A stretch of 53,515 nt of DNA from a virus. Where the stretch lies: positions 1-53,515 of IMG/VR virus record IMGVR_UViG_3300036828_000767; one strand, written 5' to 3'. The notes below the pieces were generated by a model. It was not told where the DNA came from and did no database searches. It worked only from the letters and a program-made list of their open reading frames with translations. The translations under genes were made by a program, and so were the position numbers. Below are positions 24,694 through 32,847 of this stretch, in pieces (the first letter of the stretch is position 1; every line of letters begins with the position of its first letter).

Positions 24694-24902
24694 GACTGCC
24701 TCGCAATTGCGGCATTACCCCAGAACATGACTTCCTCCAGATGAGTGATGGCCAGGGACTTCTCCCGGCCTTCGGGAAGCATCGCGTTCAGGTTGTAGGC
24801 GAGCACCTTGCAGCCCTGCCTCACATCGTGATGCTCGTTGACCCGGAACTGGTCCGGCGGGGGATGATGGCCGAACCTGGCATCAAGATCGTCAGGGCTC
24901 AC
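24690..24902 (-). CDS. Probable Acb2/Tad1-type cyclic-nucleotide sponge (hairpin family)
   Basis: A 70-residue protein of two long helices: N-terminal DLDARFGHHPPPDQF, a first helix EHHDVRQGCKVLAYNLNAML and the conserved end PEGREKSLAITHLEEVMFWG + NAAIARQS. The block LPExREKSLAxTxLEEAMxWANAAIAR is, as far as I remember, the signature of a widespread phage family annotated as Acb2/Tad1 hairpin domain. Acb2 binds cGAMP-type and related cyclic nucleotides and blocks CBASS; Tad1 binds Thoeris gcADPR signals. Whether this member binds any signal is inferred. Its GTG start overlaps the preceding stop by 4 bases, and it is translated with the sugar genes. Confidence 0.62.
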   Translation of the reverse strand: MSPDDLDARFGHHPPPDQFRVNEHHDVRQGCKVLAYNLNAMLPEGREKSLAITHLEEVMFWGNAAIARQS

Positions 24903-25066
24903 TTGTGACCCTTCTTCTTCTCGTCCTTGGTGCCGTCAAGCTGGAACGGCACCGCGTACCCGCCAGCGGAATCGACATCCAGTGACATGACACGCATCTG
25001 CCCGTCACCGGTACCAGCGTCCTGCACCTCGACGATCTGCGGCTGCTCAGTCTTCTTGTCGGGCAT
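24899..25066 (-). CDS. 55-residue protein carrying a near-copy of a major capsid segment
   Basis: ATG after GGAGGAAGCA. Residues 29-44 read LDVDSAGGYAVPFQLD, while the phage's own capsid protein has LGVDSAGGFAVPFQLD (coding 35292-35339): 14 of 16 identical, and about 38 of 48 bases. The N-terminal half (KKTEQPQIVEVQDAGTGDGQ) is acidic and the C-terminus (KDEKKKGHK) is basic. It could be a small virion protein that keeps the capsid N-arm contact, or a decoy of the capsid. Function unknown. Confidence 0.7.
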   Translation of the reverse strand: MPDKKTEQPQIVEVQDAGTGDGQMRVMSLDVDSAGGYAVPFQLDGTKDEKKKGHK

Positions 25067-25075
25067 TGCTTCCTC

Positions 25076-25216
25076 CTATCGCGCGGGCCACCCGGCCTCG
25101 AACCCGGGGATACCCAACCGGAACAACCACGGCAGCGACCGGACACGCGGGTCATCCGCTGCCACCATCCCGAACGAGTTGCCGTTGCTGTACGCGCTGT
25201 TGCCATTAAGCAACAT
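25076..25216 (-). CDS. 46-residue protein, unknown
   Basis: The ATG at 25216 follows GGAAGG; upstream in-frame starts (to 25282) lie nearly in the previous gene. It reads LLNGNSAYSNGNSFGMVAAD, then DPRVRSLPWLFRLGIPGFEA. Asn/Ser-rich start and a short amphipathic end. No family recognised. Confidence 0.45.
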   Translation of the reverse strand: MLLNGNSAYSNGNSFGMVAADDPRVRSLPWLFRLGIPGFEAGWPAR

Positions 25217-25288
25217 GACTACCTTCCTTGAACGTAGTGACCTGCCGTTATGTCGAGCGGCTAACATTTCGGCCATGGACAAGCCTTT

Positions 25289-26053
25289 TCATACACTACC
25301 AGGCCGTGGTCTGAACCAGTTTGGCGGACAACGCCGCTCCCGGACGTAGCGCGGCCACGTCCCGTCCACATCCACGGCCACCATCTGTACATCATGATGC
25401 TCACCGTGGTAGTACCCGTGCCCCCCCGCGAGGATGCGCCGTTCCAGGTCCGGCAACTCCCGGTGACATGACACTGTCAGCTTCTCGTTCTGCGCCTGCG
25501 GACCACCCAACCAGGACAAATGCCACCCACCGTCCGCAAGCAGCCGGTACGCAGGCCGCCCATCACGAACCGCAGACAGCTTCTGCCCCTTGATGTACTT
25601 CGCCAGGCCGATCACCGAACCAGGCATCGGCGCCGGGTACAGCCAGTCCACCGCACTATGACAGGTCCGCATCAGCAGCCCCGCCGGCGGCCCGCCGTAC
25701 GTCATCAGGTGCTGCGCCGGGATTTCGTCCGCGTCGGCGATCAGCACCAGGTCGTCGTCGGCGGCGAGCTTGTCAATGGTGGCGCACATGGCGTCCCGCT
25801 GGGCATGTTCACGCACCCACGGGTCCTCTGCGTCGGGCAGCTCCGGCACCACCACGTGGAATATCTTGTCCCACCACCGGTTGAACCGGCCTTCGTTCGC
25901 CGCGTAGAAAAGCGGCTTGTCCCGGCCGTGGAAATCCTGCAACGACTCGACAAGGACATGGTTCACTTCCACGCCGTATGCCTCGAACTCCTCGAACCGG
26001 CACTGGGCCATATCCAGCTCGTTGCGGAACATGAACGTGTCCCAGATCATCAT
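25289..26053 (-). CDS. Glycosyltransferase family 17-like
   Basis: A 254-residue protein. The opening WDTFMFRNELDMAQCRFEEF is the hallmark of GT17 (the MGAT3-type beta-1,4-GlcNAc transferase family), and AADDDLVLIADADEIPA holds the metal-binding DAD motif. FYAANEGRFNRWWDKIFHVV and GGWHLSWLGG fit the same family. In bacteria and phages the substrate is unknown; it would act on a nucleotide sugar in the cytoplasm. The start overlaps the stop of the previous transferase by 4 bases. Confidence 0.88.
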   Translation of the reverse strand: MMIWDTFMFRNELDMAQCRFEEFEAYGVEVNHVLVESLQDFHGRDKPLFYAANEGRFNRWWDKIFHVVVPELPDAEDPWVREHAQRDAMCATIDKLAADDDLVLIADADEIPAQHLMTYGGPPAGLLMRTCHSAVDWLYPAPMPGSVIGLAKYIKGQKLSAVRDGRPAYRLLADGGWHLSWLGGPQAQNEKLTVSCHRELPDLERRILAGGHGYYHGEHHDVQMVAVDVDGTWPRYVRERRCPPNWFRPRPGSV

Positions 26054-26766
26054 GAGATGTGCAGCCCCTCTTTAAACGCCGCCCATGTTTGCGCCGTGTA
26101 AGGCTCACCGCCGAGTTTCTCAATATCAGCGTTCAGCCCGTCCGCGCAATACGTGTCAAACGCGATCCTGTCTTTCCATGCCAGCCCCACGGACCTGGCG
26201 TACGTGTCGTCGTACTCGGCACCACCGCCGCCGGTGAAGTGCAGGTGCGGTATCTCCACGTCATGCAGGTATGTGATGCCGCATGCCTTCCCCCAGGCCA
26301 TCCACACCGGGTCCAGCCACATGTGCCTGATCGACGGCACAGCCAGGTAACCGAGCGTGGTGACAGTGTCCGCGCTGGTGAACAAGTGGCAGCACAGCGA
26401 CCCGGGCTCGCGCGGGTACTTGTCGTTGCCGAACGCGAACCGGGTCTCCTCCAGGGCATCTATCAGGTGAACATCCCACCCGTTTGTCACCGGCACGTTA
26501 TCGTCGCCGATATGGCCAAGGAACTTGTACCCCTCCGCGGCGGCGTCCTCAGCGAGCCGGTTGATCCACGGGCCTACGTTGGTGAGCGAATCACTGACTG
26601 TGTATTCAACCCCGTCCAGCCGGGGATAGCTGGCCTCATCATCAGCGTCCAGGCCAACGATGAGCCTGGTGAAGCCCTGGCACGTGCCCTGCATCGCGTC
26701 ATGCAGGCGCTGAATGTTCCGCGGGCGCCCACGTGACGGGACGATCACCGCCAGGTCTTTACGCAT
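26050..26766 (-). CDS. GT2-like glycosyltransferase
   Basis: A 238-residue GT-A-type protein: LAVIVPSRGRPRNIQRLHDA, then FTRLIVGLDADDEASY, KFLGHIGDDNVPVTNGWDVH with GDD as the probable metal-binding motif, and a C-terminal HFTGGGGAEYDDTYAR. It is clearly related to the transferase at 30778, which has the same PSRGRP start and a FGDDHLPRTVGWD segment, so the two may be old paralogues. Overlaps the next gene upstream by 8 bases. Confidence 0.82.
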   Translation of the reverse strand: MRKDLAVIVPSRGRPRNIQRLHDAMQGTCQGFTRLIVGLDADDEASYPRLDGVEYTVSDSLTNVGPWINRLAEDAAAEGYKFLGHIGDDNVPVTNGWDVHLIDALEETRFAFGNDKYPREPGSLCCHLFTSADTVTTLGYLAVPSIRHMWLDPVWMAWGKACGITYLHDVEIPHLHFTGGGGAEYDDTYARSVGLAWKDRIAFDTYCADGLNADIEKLGGEPYTAQTWAAFKEGLHIS

Positions 26767-27691
26767 CCCTGATCACCTGATCCCAGTCTTCCACTTCGGG
26801 GAACGTGCCCCGCATCACAACATGAGCGCCGTTGGCGAAGCTTTTCACCTGCATCGAGTCGCTGGACGGATGCACCTGGCTCATACCCATCAAGCCTGCT
26901 ATTTCCAGGGCCTGCCTGTACTCCCGGTCTTTATTACCGCCGATCACGACGAACTCCACCTCGCCTGGTTCATCAGCAAGAAGCACCAGGCGGGACAGGT
27001 CCGCGGCCAGGGTCGGCTCAGCTCCGGTGACCACCGACACCAGCCGCGGGTTCGCAGGGACACCTTCCAGCAGCGCAGCGAGCTTCGCCAGGTCTTTCGC
27101 CCGTTCCCGTTCCATCTCCACCGCGTGGAAAGTAGCCACATTGGCAAGCTGATCCCGTGCCAGGGCTGTGGCGTCGCGGACCTTCCGGTGGCTTACCGTC
27201 ACCGGGATGTGCCTGGTCCGGCGGAGCTGCTCACCCAGGGCAATGATCCACATGTCGATGGAGTGGTCAAGGCTGAGCCGCCCCAGGCATTCGAACCAGG
27301 CCGCCGGGATCACCGGGAAACAATTCATCCCAAGCGCCTCGGGCACATAAGACCACAGCACCGAGAACGGCAGCCCGCGGATGTAAGCGTCCCAGCCGTG
27401 TGTCCGCATGACCGCGTCGTCGTTCCAGATGAAAAGCCAGTCACCCGTTGCGAACTCGGCCAGGTCGTTGTAATACCGGTGCAGTCCGCCGTACCCGTAA
27501 CGCTCAGGCGACACGTGGACGCGGATGCTCGGCGTGCCCGGGGGGTAGGGAATGTGGTCGTCGGGGTCAACGGCGATGCAGATTTCCACGTCGTCGGGCC
27601 GGGTGGCGTTGTTAAGCAGGGATTCGACACTGTGCCGCATCATCGTGTCCCTGCTGCGGGTGGGCAGCAGAACCGAAATCTTCTCGGTCAC
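26759..27691 (-). CDS. GT2-like glycosyltransferase
   Basis: A 310-residue protein. ISVLLPTRSRDTMMRHSVES and IAVDPDDH give the nucleotide-binding half; ATGDWLFIWNDDAVMRTHGW holds NDD in place of DXD. The second half (about 200-310) is unlike a usual GT2: VSVVTGAEPTLAADLSRLVL and VEFVVIGGNKDREYRQALEI suggest an extra small alpha/beta domain. Start overlaps the end of the cupin gene by 4 bases. Acceptor unknown. Confidence 0.82.
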   Translation of the reverse strand: MTEKISVLLPTRSRDTMMRHSVESLLNNATRPDDVEICIAVDPDDHIPYPPGTPSIRVHVSPERYGYGGLHRYYNDLAEFATGDWLFIWNDDAVMRTHGWDAYIRGLPFSVLWSYVPEALGMNCFPVIPAAWFECLGRLSLDHSIDMWIIALGEQLRRTRHIPVTVSHRKVRDATALARDQLANVATFHAVEMERERAKDLAKLAALLEGVPANPRLVSVVTGAEPTLAADLSRLVLLADEPGEVEFVVIGGNKDREYRQALEIAGLMGMSQVHPSSDSMQVKSFANGAHVVMRGTFPEVEDWDQVIRDA

Positions 27692-28083
27692 GGCGCCAGA
27701 AGCGGCACATCAAGCCGCTCGGTGTCTGTTTCGTAGTCCTCCCCGGTGCGCGGCCCCCTGGTGAACACCAGCACCGTGGTGTCTTCCAGAGCCCGCCAGG
27801 CATGCGCGATACCAGCGGGCTCGCAGAGCATCGTGCCGGCGCCGAATTCCACGGGGACGCCGTCAACGGCGACGTGCTTACCAGCGACGAGCATCCGGCC
27901 GGACAGGATGTACGTCCACTGGGTTGTGCGTTTGTGAATGTGGTTGCCGCGTACCGCGCCCGCACGGGTGAAGATGTGCGTCACGCCGTCGATGATGGTG
28001 CTGCCGAACATGTTCAGCAGCGGCTGCAACGGCAAGTCCTGGATGATGCCACGGCGGTCTTCGAACCGGTCAGCCACGTGCAA
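27688..28083 (-). CDS. Cupin, sugar epimerase/isomerase-like
   Basis: A 131-residue single cupin domain. GNHIHKRTTQWTYILSGRML is cupin motif 1 with two His, CEPAGIAHAWRAL is motif 2, and the end RGPRTGEDYETDTERLD is typical of cupins in polysaccharide clusters related to RmlC/FdtA-type epimerases and ketoisomerases. Such enzymes act on NDP-4-keto-6-deoxysugars. It overlaps its neighbours on both sides, next to the C-methyltransferase and the SDR, with which it could form one pathway. Confidence 0.78.
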   Translation of the reverse strand: MHVADRFEDRRGIIQDLPLQPLLNMFGSTIIDGVTHIFTRAGAVRGNHIHKRTTQWTYILSGRMLVAGKHVAVDGVPVEFGAGTMLCEPAGIAHAWRALEDTTVLVFTRGPRTGEDYETDTERLDVPLLAP

Positions 28084-29200
28084 CCTCCGCGATCTTCGGT
28101 TCGGGCAGCGGGATGATGAACTTCCCCTGGTAGCCCTTGCCGGTCAGGGACTTCATGATGTCGCCGGCGATATGCCAGGAAAAGATTAGCGCGTACGGAG
28201 GCTGGTCTGCGATGAGCTTCGCCTCATCCACAACGGGAATCTGAGTTCCCGGCATCGTCTTGCCGATTTTCTCGCTGCCGGGAACCTCGCACACGCAGGA
28301 CACATAACCAGAAATCCCGGCGAAGTGGATCAGCGGCGTCGCCCTTGTGGTCGCCCCGATGCCGTAGATGCCGCCGGAAAGCCCGCCGAGCAGCCTTCGC
28401 AGTTCCAGGCCGGCCTGGTTCGCCCGGTTGGTCAGTCCGCCGAACTGTGGTGCCTTCGCGGCGAACACCCGCATCGACCCGCCGTGGGTGTCGATATGCT
28501 CCACGGCCTTTACTTGAAGCCCGCCGTTTTCCAGCAGCCGGGTGAGCGTCCCAGGCGTGTAGTACCGCAAGTGCTCGTGGTAAACCGTGTCGATCTGCAA
28601 GCCGTGCTCCACGGCGCTGAAGTCGTGGCACTCGGTGACGAACACGCCCGTGGGGGACAGCAAATCAGCGACGCCGCAGACAAAATCCACCGGTTCCGGG
28701 ACATGCGCCAGAACATTCGTCGCGGTCACCACCTCCGCCTGGCCGTAATCCTGAACGATCCGCCACGCCAGGTACGAGGTGAAAAAGTCCTGGTAGACGT
28801 TCATGCCTTTGGACTGGCATTTCAGTGCCTGCCTGGTGGGCTCCACCGCCACCTTGGTGCACGCCTGCGGGAACGCTTCCAGCAGCGTCCCGTCGTTCGC
28901 GCCGATATCCACCACCAGGTCGTTTTCCCGCAGCAGCCACGACACCTTGTTCGCCAAGCCCTCAAAATGCCACCGCAGCGCCTTAGTGTTCCCCGAAGCG
29001 TACGGGTGATCCGGCGGGAACAGTTTCTCCTGCGGCACCGCGTAAGACAGTTGCACCAGGAAACAGTTCGTGCACCGCCGCAGCTTCAACGGGAACACTT
29101 CACTGCTGCCGTAAGCCTCAGCGACAGGCTGATCACCCATGTCAAGCAGGACCACGAAGTTATGCCCGCCGCACAGCGCGCAGGACCGAATCTCAGCCAT
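28070..29200 (-). CDS. Sugar C-methyltransferase (TylCIII/NovU-like)
   Basis: A 376-residue protein with the three-part build of NDP-sugar C-methyltransferases. N-terminal zinc site: CALCGGHNF ... RRCTNCFLVQL (residues about 7-60). SAM domain: DLVVDIGANDGTLLEAFPQA, then VFVTECHDFSAVEHGLQIDT with YHEHLRYYTP, the conserved H-Y-E-H loop of this family. C-terminal domain: GATTRATPLIHFAGI. The reaction would put a methyl on C3 of a 4-keto-6-deoxysugar. The ATG at 29200 overlaps the preceding stop (ATGGCTGA). Confidence 0.88.
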   Translation of the reverse strand: MAEIRSCALCGGHNFVVLLDMGDQPVAEAYGSSEVFPLKLRRCTNCFLVQLSYAVPQEKLFPPDHPYASGNTKALRWHFEGLANKVSWLLRENDLVVDIGANDGTLLEAFPQACTKVAVEPTRQALKCQSKGMNVYQDFFTSYLAWRIVQDYGQAEVVTATNVLAHVPEPVDFVCGVADLLSPTGVFVTECHDFSAVEHGLQIDTVYHEHLRYYTPGTLTRLLENGGLQVKAVEHIDTHGGSMRVFAAKAPQFGGLTNRANQAGLELRRLLGGLSGGIYGIGATTRATPLIHFAGISGYVSCVCEVPGSEKIGKTMPGTQIPVVDEAKLIADQPPYALIFSWHIAGDIMKSLTGKGYQGKFIIPLPEPKIAEVARG

Positions 29201-30155
29201 TGTTCTGGTACCACGTAACAGTCGCCGACAGGCCGTCCTTGAACGGCGTCCTGACAAGGTTCCCGATGCCGGCGAGCTGGTCCATCTTCGTGGTGTCGGG
29301 CAACCGCTTCGGCGGGGAGCCCTTAGGCAGCGTCCCGGGGATCACCTTGACCTGCTTCCCGTAGCAGGCCGCTACCTCGTGGGCGACCTGCTCGATGCTC
29401 CGCTCCACCATGGTGCCGACGTGGTACACGCCGGTCTGCCCCTTCTCCAGCAGCAACGCCAACTGCTCCACACAATCGCTGATGTAGCAGAAAGACCTGG
29501 TTTCCAGGCCGGTGCCCTGGATGGGGAACGGCAGAATCGCCGCGCTGGGCTGCTCCTTAACAAGCTGGTTCATCCGCAGGCAGAACTCCGGGATGACATG
29601 CTCACGGCCCATGTCGGGACCGTAAATGTTATGCGGGCGGGCGATCACGGCCCGGTCCAGCACCCCGGTGCGCTGCCACGCCAGCGTCACCAGCTCGGAG
29701 GCGATCTTTCCGCCGCCGTAGGAGTACCGGGGGTTCAGCACATCCGGGACTGTCAGCGGCACATCCTCACCGGTAGGTACTTCCGGTGCCACCTGGTACG
29801 CCTCGCTGCTGGACACCAAGAGGAAATCACCGCAGCCCCACTGTTCGCACGCCGACATCAGGTTCAGGACGCCCCGCAGCGCCACGTCCAGTACCTGCCT
29901 GGGCTCCGCGTAGAACGTCTGCGTGCCTTGCAGGTACGCCAGGTGAATAACAGCGTCCTGACCCTGCACAGCCCGGTGGACCTTCATCTCGTCGCGGATG
30001 TCGCCAGGGATCAGGTTCACCGGGGTGTTCCGCAGCCGTTCAGCCTTCCCCCTGGACAGGTCATCCAGCACGGTGACCTCATGGCCGAGGCCGTACAGGT
30101 GCTTGCAAAGACTGCTGCCGATGAACCCGGCGCCGCCGGTGACTAGAACCCTCAT
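29193..30155 (-). CDS. NAD-dependent sugar epimerase/dehydratase (extended SDR)
   Basis: A 320-residue extended SDR. RVLVTGGAGFIGSSLCKHLY is the NAD-binding GxxGxxG; DLSRGK and PGDIRD follow; SSSEAYQVAP supplies the catalytic Ser, YSYGGGKIASE the Tyr-x3-Lys; RPHNIYGPDM and SFCYISDCVEQL are usual substrate-side motifs. It probably epimerises or reduces an NDP-sugar, and together with the C-methyltransferase and cupin could finish a branched deoxysugar from host dTDP-4-keto-6-deoxyglucose. Confidence 0.9.
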   Translation of the reverse strand: MRVLVTGGAGFIGSSLCKHLYGLGHEVTVLDDLSRGKAERLRNTPVNLIPGDIRDEMKVHRAVQGQDAVIHLAYLQGTQTFYAEPRQVLDVALRGVLNLMSACEQWGCGDFLLVSSSEAYQVAPEVPTGEDVPLTVPDVLNPRYSYGGGKIASELVTLAWQRTGVLDRAVIARPHNIYGPDMGREHVIPEFCLRMNQLVKEQPSAAILPFPIQGTGLETRSFCYISDCVEQLALLLEKGQTGVYHVGTMVERSIEQVAHEVAACYGKQVKVIPGTLPKGSPPKRLPDTTKMDQLAGIGNLVRTPFKDGLSATVTWYQNNG

Positions 30156-30781
30156 TACGCCTCCACGTAGCGGAAGTGCGGACTGTCTATTTCCACCCGG
30201 CCGGGCTTGGGCATGTTCGGCAGCATCCCTGCCTGGACGCTGTCACTGCTCGAATGCCGGTAGTAGTACAGAACCCTATCCAGGTAAACCTCCGCCTTCA
30301 CGTGCGGCCTGACACCGCCCCGCCAGGTGAAATCCTCCGGCCAACCCTGCGAAAAGTCACCTATTCGCGCCAGATCGGCACGTACCGGCTGCACGTGGGT
30401 CAGGTCCCGGTACAACACGCCAGCGGCCCAATCGTCACGCGGGGTGTTGACGATACTGTTCAGCACCCTCACCGGCAGGCCGCCGTCCCGGGTGTAGATC
30501 GTCTCGAATCCCACCACGTCAGGACCAGCTTCGAGGGCAGCCAAAATGACCGGCACATAGTCGTCGGCTACAGCGTCGTCGTCATCTATGAAACTGACGT
30601 ACTCGCCGCGGGCCGCATCCAGCAGCACCTGCCGGTACACGCCCACCGGCTTCTCGCCGTTGTTGTGCAGTGCGACTATCTCCACGTCATCGCCGGTTAT
30701 CTGCGACAGAACCATCCCAACCAACCCAAGGAACCGGGACTGCCGGTAACCAATCGTCGGGATCAGGATGCTCCACTTCAC
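30155..30781 (-). CDS. GT2 glycosyltransferase
   Basis: A 208-residue minimal GT2: WSILIPTIGYRQSRFLGLVG, ARGEYVSFIDDDDAVADDYV with the DDD metal motif, and QGWPEDFTWRGGVRPHVKAE with the ED of the acceptor side. GTG at 30781 overlaps the previous stop (GTGA), which fixes the start. Acts on a nucleotide sugar; acceptor unknown. Confidence 0.85.
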   Translation of the reverse strand: MKWSILIPTIGYRQSRFLGLVGMVLSQITGDDVEIVALHNNGEKPVGVYRQVLLDAARGEYVSFIDDDDAVADDYVPVILAALEAGPDVVGFETIYTRDGGLPVRVLNSIVNTPRDDWAAGVLYRDLTHVQPVRADLARIGDFSQGWPEDFTWRGGVRPHVKAEVYLDRVLYYYRHSSSDSVQAGMLPNMPKPGRVEIDSPHFRYVEA

Positions 30782-31467
30782 CGCAGTGCCTTCACTGTCG
30801 CGACATCCGCCGCCATCCGGTGAGCCTGCCATTCCAGGTAGGCCCGGTAGTCCCGGTGGTCGGTGTGGAAGCCTCCGGCGTCGCCGTAGGTGGCATCCAT
30901 GGAGGCTTTGCCGGTGGTGTGGTGGAGGTGCTCAACTATCACGTCAGGGTTATACACCAGGCACCCGGCGGCGTGGCCCAGGTCTGACCACACGTTGTCC
31001 ACGCAGTAATGACCCAGGGCGGGCAGGCACATCCAGCCCAGCGCACGAACTATCTCCACACTGATCACCGGCGCTGTCGCCAGGCGTTTACCCATCGCCA
31101 GGTCATCCCCGTAAGCGATACCAGGCCCGCCGGTTTTCGACACCGACATCATCAGCTTCTGGTCCCACCCCACCGTGCGAGGCAGGTGATCGTCGCCGAA
31201 CGACGCAAAATGGGTGAACCCTTTATCCAGCGCGGCCAAGGCCAAGACGTTCGTCCACCCGGCCAGAGACTTCCGTGGCCCCACCGTGTACGTCACGTCC
31301 GCCCCACCAGCGGCATCCATGTACACCGGCAGGTACACGTCGTCATCGTCGAGGCCAACCGCCACCGTGGTGTCCTTCGCCCTGGTGACACGCAAAGCGT
31401 CGATCATCCTTGCCAGCCCCGCCGGCCTGCCTCTGGACGGGACAATCACCAGCAGCCGGTACAGCAT
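30778..31467 (-). CDS. GT2-like glycosyltransferase
   Basis: A 229-residue protein starting at the ATG at 31467: LYRLLVIVPSRGRPAGLARM, VAVGLDDDDVYLP, FTHFASFGDDHLPRTVGWDQ and a C-terminal YNPDVIVEHLHHTTGKASMD. It shares its outline with the transferase at 26050. The frame is open upstream to 31626, but that stretch belongs to the small gene at 31472 in another frame. Confidence 0.82.
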   Translation of the reverse strand: MLYRLLVIVPSRGRPAGLARMIDALRVTRAKDTTVAVGLDDDDVYLPVYMDAAGGADVTYTVGPRKSLAGWTNVLALAALDKGFTHFASFGDDHLPRTVGWDQKLMMSVSKTGGPGIAYGDDLAMGKRLATAPVISVEIVRALGWMCLPALGHYCVDNVWSDLGHAAGCLVYNPDVIVEHLHHTTGKASMDATYGDAGGFHTDHRDYRAYLEWQAHRMAADVATVKALR

Positions 31468-31471
31468 CTGG

Positions 31472-31651
31472 TCAGTCTTCTTCGCCGGAGGTGACACGCT
31501 CTGCCTCCGGGCACGGGGAAACGTGGTGAATGGACCGGATTTGACTACGCCAGAGTTTGACAATGGGCGCTCCGCAGCCGGTACAGACAAGCAAACCATC
31601 GGCGTTCCTGACCACCCTGACACCATCGGCAGGTGTCACCGGCCCGCTCAC
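31472..31651 (-). CDS. 59-residue zinc-knuckle-like protein
   Basis: GTG overlaps the stop of the GT4 gene (GTGA). It reads SGPVTPADGVRVVRNADGLL, VCTGCGAPIVKLW, then IHHVSPCPEAERV. One CxxC, a His pair and another Cys could hold one zinc. Unknown; expressed with the sugar genes. Confidence 0.62.
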   Translation of the reverse strand: MSGPVTPADGVRVVRNADGLLVCTGCGAPIVKLWRSQIRSIHHVSPCPEAERVTSGEED

Positions 31652-32847
31652 AGCTTCGCCTCTATGGCGGCAAGAGCCGGAATCCAGTACTTCTCCAGCA
31701 CCGTATCCACGTCATACTCCTGAGCGTGCGCCCGGGAAGCGGCACACTTCGCCCGATACGGCCCGTCTCGTTTGTACGCCTTCTCGAACGCTTTGACAAG
31801 CTCAGCAATGAGCGGCTTGTCCCACCAGGAGTCATGACCAGGCCGCCAGTACGGTTCCGACTTCACCTCGTACGCGACCGGGCCGACCACCTCGTGCATG
31901 GCGCTGCCCCACCCGCCGGCGCCGTGCTTCCCCGGCCCGTACTGGTCCTCCCCAGTGCCCCTGGTGGACACCACCGGAACACCGCATGACAGGGCCTGCA
32001 ACGCGGGCAAGCCAAACCCTTCGGCGAGAGACGCACCAGCGTAAAGGTCAGCGATGCCGTAGTTGGACCGGAGCGTTTCCGCACGGATCATCCCGGCGGT
32101 CAGCAGGTACTGGTCGGTCCAGGCGATCCCGTCGAGGCAGCCCATCCGCGCTGCGGTGTACGGCAAGTCCAGCCCGCTGTTTGTCGTTTGCAACGTGTGG
32201 CACATCAGCAGGGCGTCAGGGTGCTTGACACGGAACCGGGAGAACGCCGCGAACAGTTCCGCGTAGCCTTTCCGGTCATGGGACAGGTTCGCCGCGTCGG
32301 TGAAGATGATGAACCGGTCGTCGAGACCGAGGGCTTCCCTGGCGGCTTTCTTATCCGCCGGCGGCACCCACAGCGTCTTGGTGTCGATGCCGTGCGGCAC
32401 ATAGGTGGAGCTGTGACCAACTTCGGCGAGCTGCTTCTGCGCGAAATGTGTTAGTGCCAGCAGGTGCGTCTTCACGCCGGCGTTTTTGGCGTTTTCCAGT
32501 TCGTTGCTGTCACGGGTGGACAGCGGCGAACAGTCCACCGGAATCCAGAACGCCACGTGACGGCCGCGGAGTGTTTCCTTCGGCAAGGCCCACTGATCCA
32601 TGAGCGCTATCACAAGGTCGGCTTTGAAATGTTCGGCGTGCTTCCCGATGATGTCGCCGCCGTAGTTATGCTGCCCGCCAGGGTAGACGGGGATGCCTTC
32701 CCATCTGGTCATCCCTCCTAGATGACCGTAAAACGACGAGATCGCCACCTCGTGACCGAGTTCAACCAGTTTCCTAGTCCATACGCCTGTCTGTACCCCG
32801 TATCCGGTGCCTGCCCAGGCGGCATTACTATGCCACAAGATACGCAT
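31648..32847 (-). CDS. GT4-type glycosyltransferase (GT-B fold)
   Basis: A 399-residue retaining transferase of the GT4 kind. N-half: RILWHSNAAWAGTGYGVQTG; C-half: DRFIIFTDAANLSHDRKGYA, ADLYAGASLAEGFGLPALQA with the E-x7-E motif (EGFGLPALQA), and SCGVPVVSTRGTGEDQ. These are the classical nucleotide-sugar-binding elements. The start ATG is in TAATG, overlapping the stop of the short gene before it. As first long gene of the block it probably starts or extends the glycan. Confidence 0.9.
   Translation of the reverse strand: MRILWHSNAAWAGTGYGVQTGVWTRKLVELGHEVAISSFYGHLGGMTRWEGIPVYPGGQHNYGGDIIGKHAEHFKADLVIALMDQWALPKETLRGRHVAFWIPVDCSPLSTRDSNELENAKNAGVKTHLLALTHFAQKQLAEVGHSSTYVPHGIDTKTLWVPPADKKAAREALGLDDRFIIFTDAANLSHDRKGYAELFAAFSRFRVKHPDALLMCHTLQTTNSGLDLPYTAARMGCLDGIAWTDQYLLTAGMIRAETLRSNYGIADLYAGASLAEGFGLPALQALSCGVPVVSTRGTGEDQYGPGKHGAGGWGSAMHEVVGPVAYEVKSEPYWRPGHDSWWDKPLIAELVKAFEKAYKRDGPYRAKCAASRAHAQEYDVDTVLEKYWIPALAAIEAKL

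Noticed and set aside
24424-24744. 106-codon plus-strand frame over the small genes at 24.5-24.9 kb
   Set aside because: The minus strand holds two overlapping genes with GTGA junctions and conserved sequence; the plus frame has no motif.
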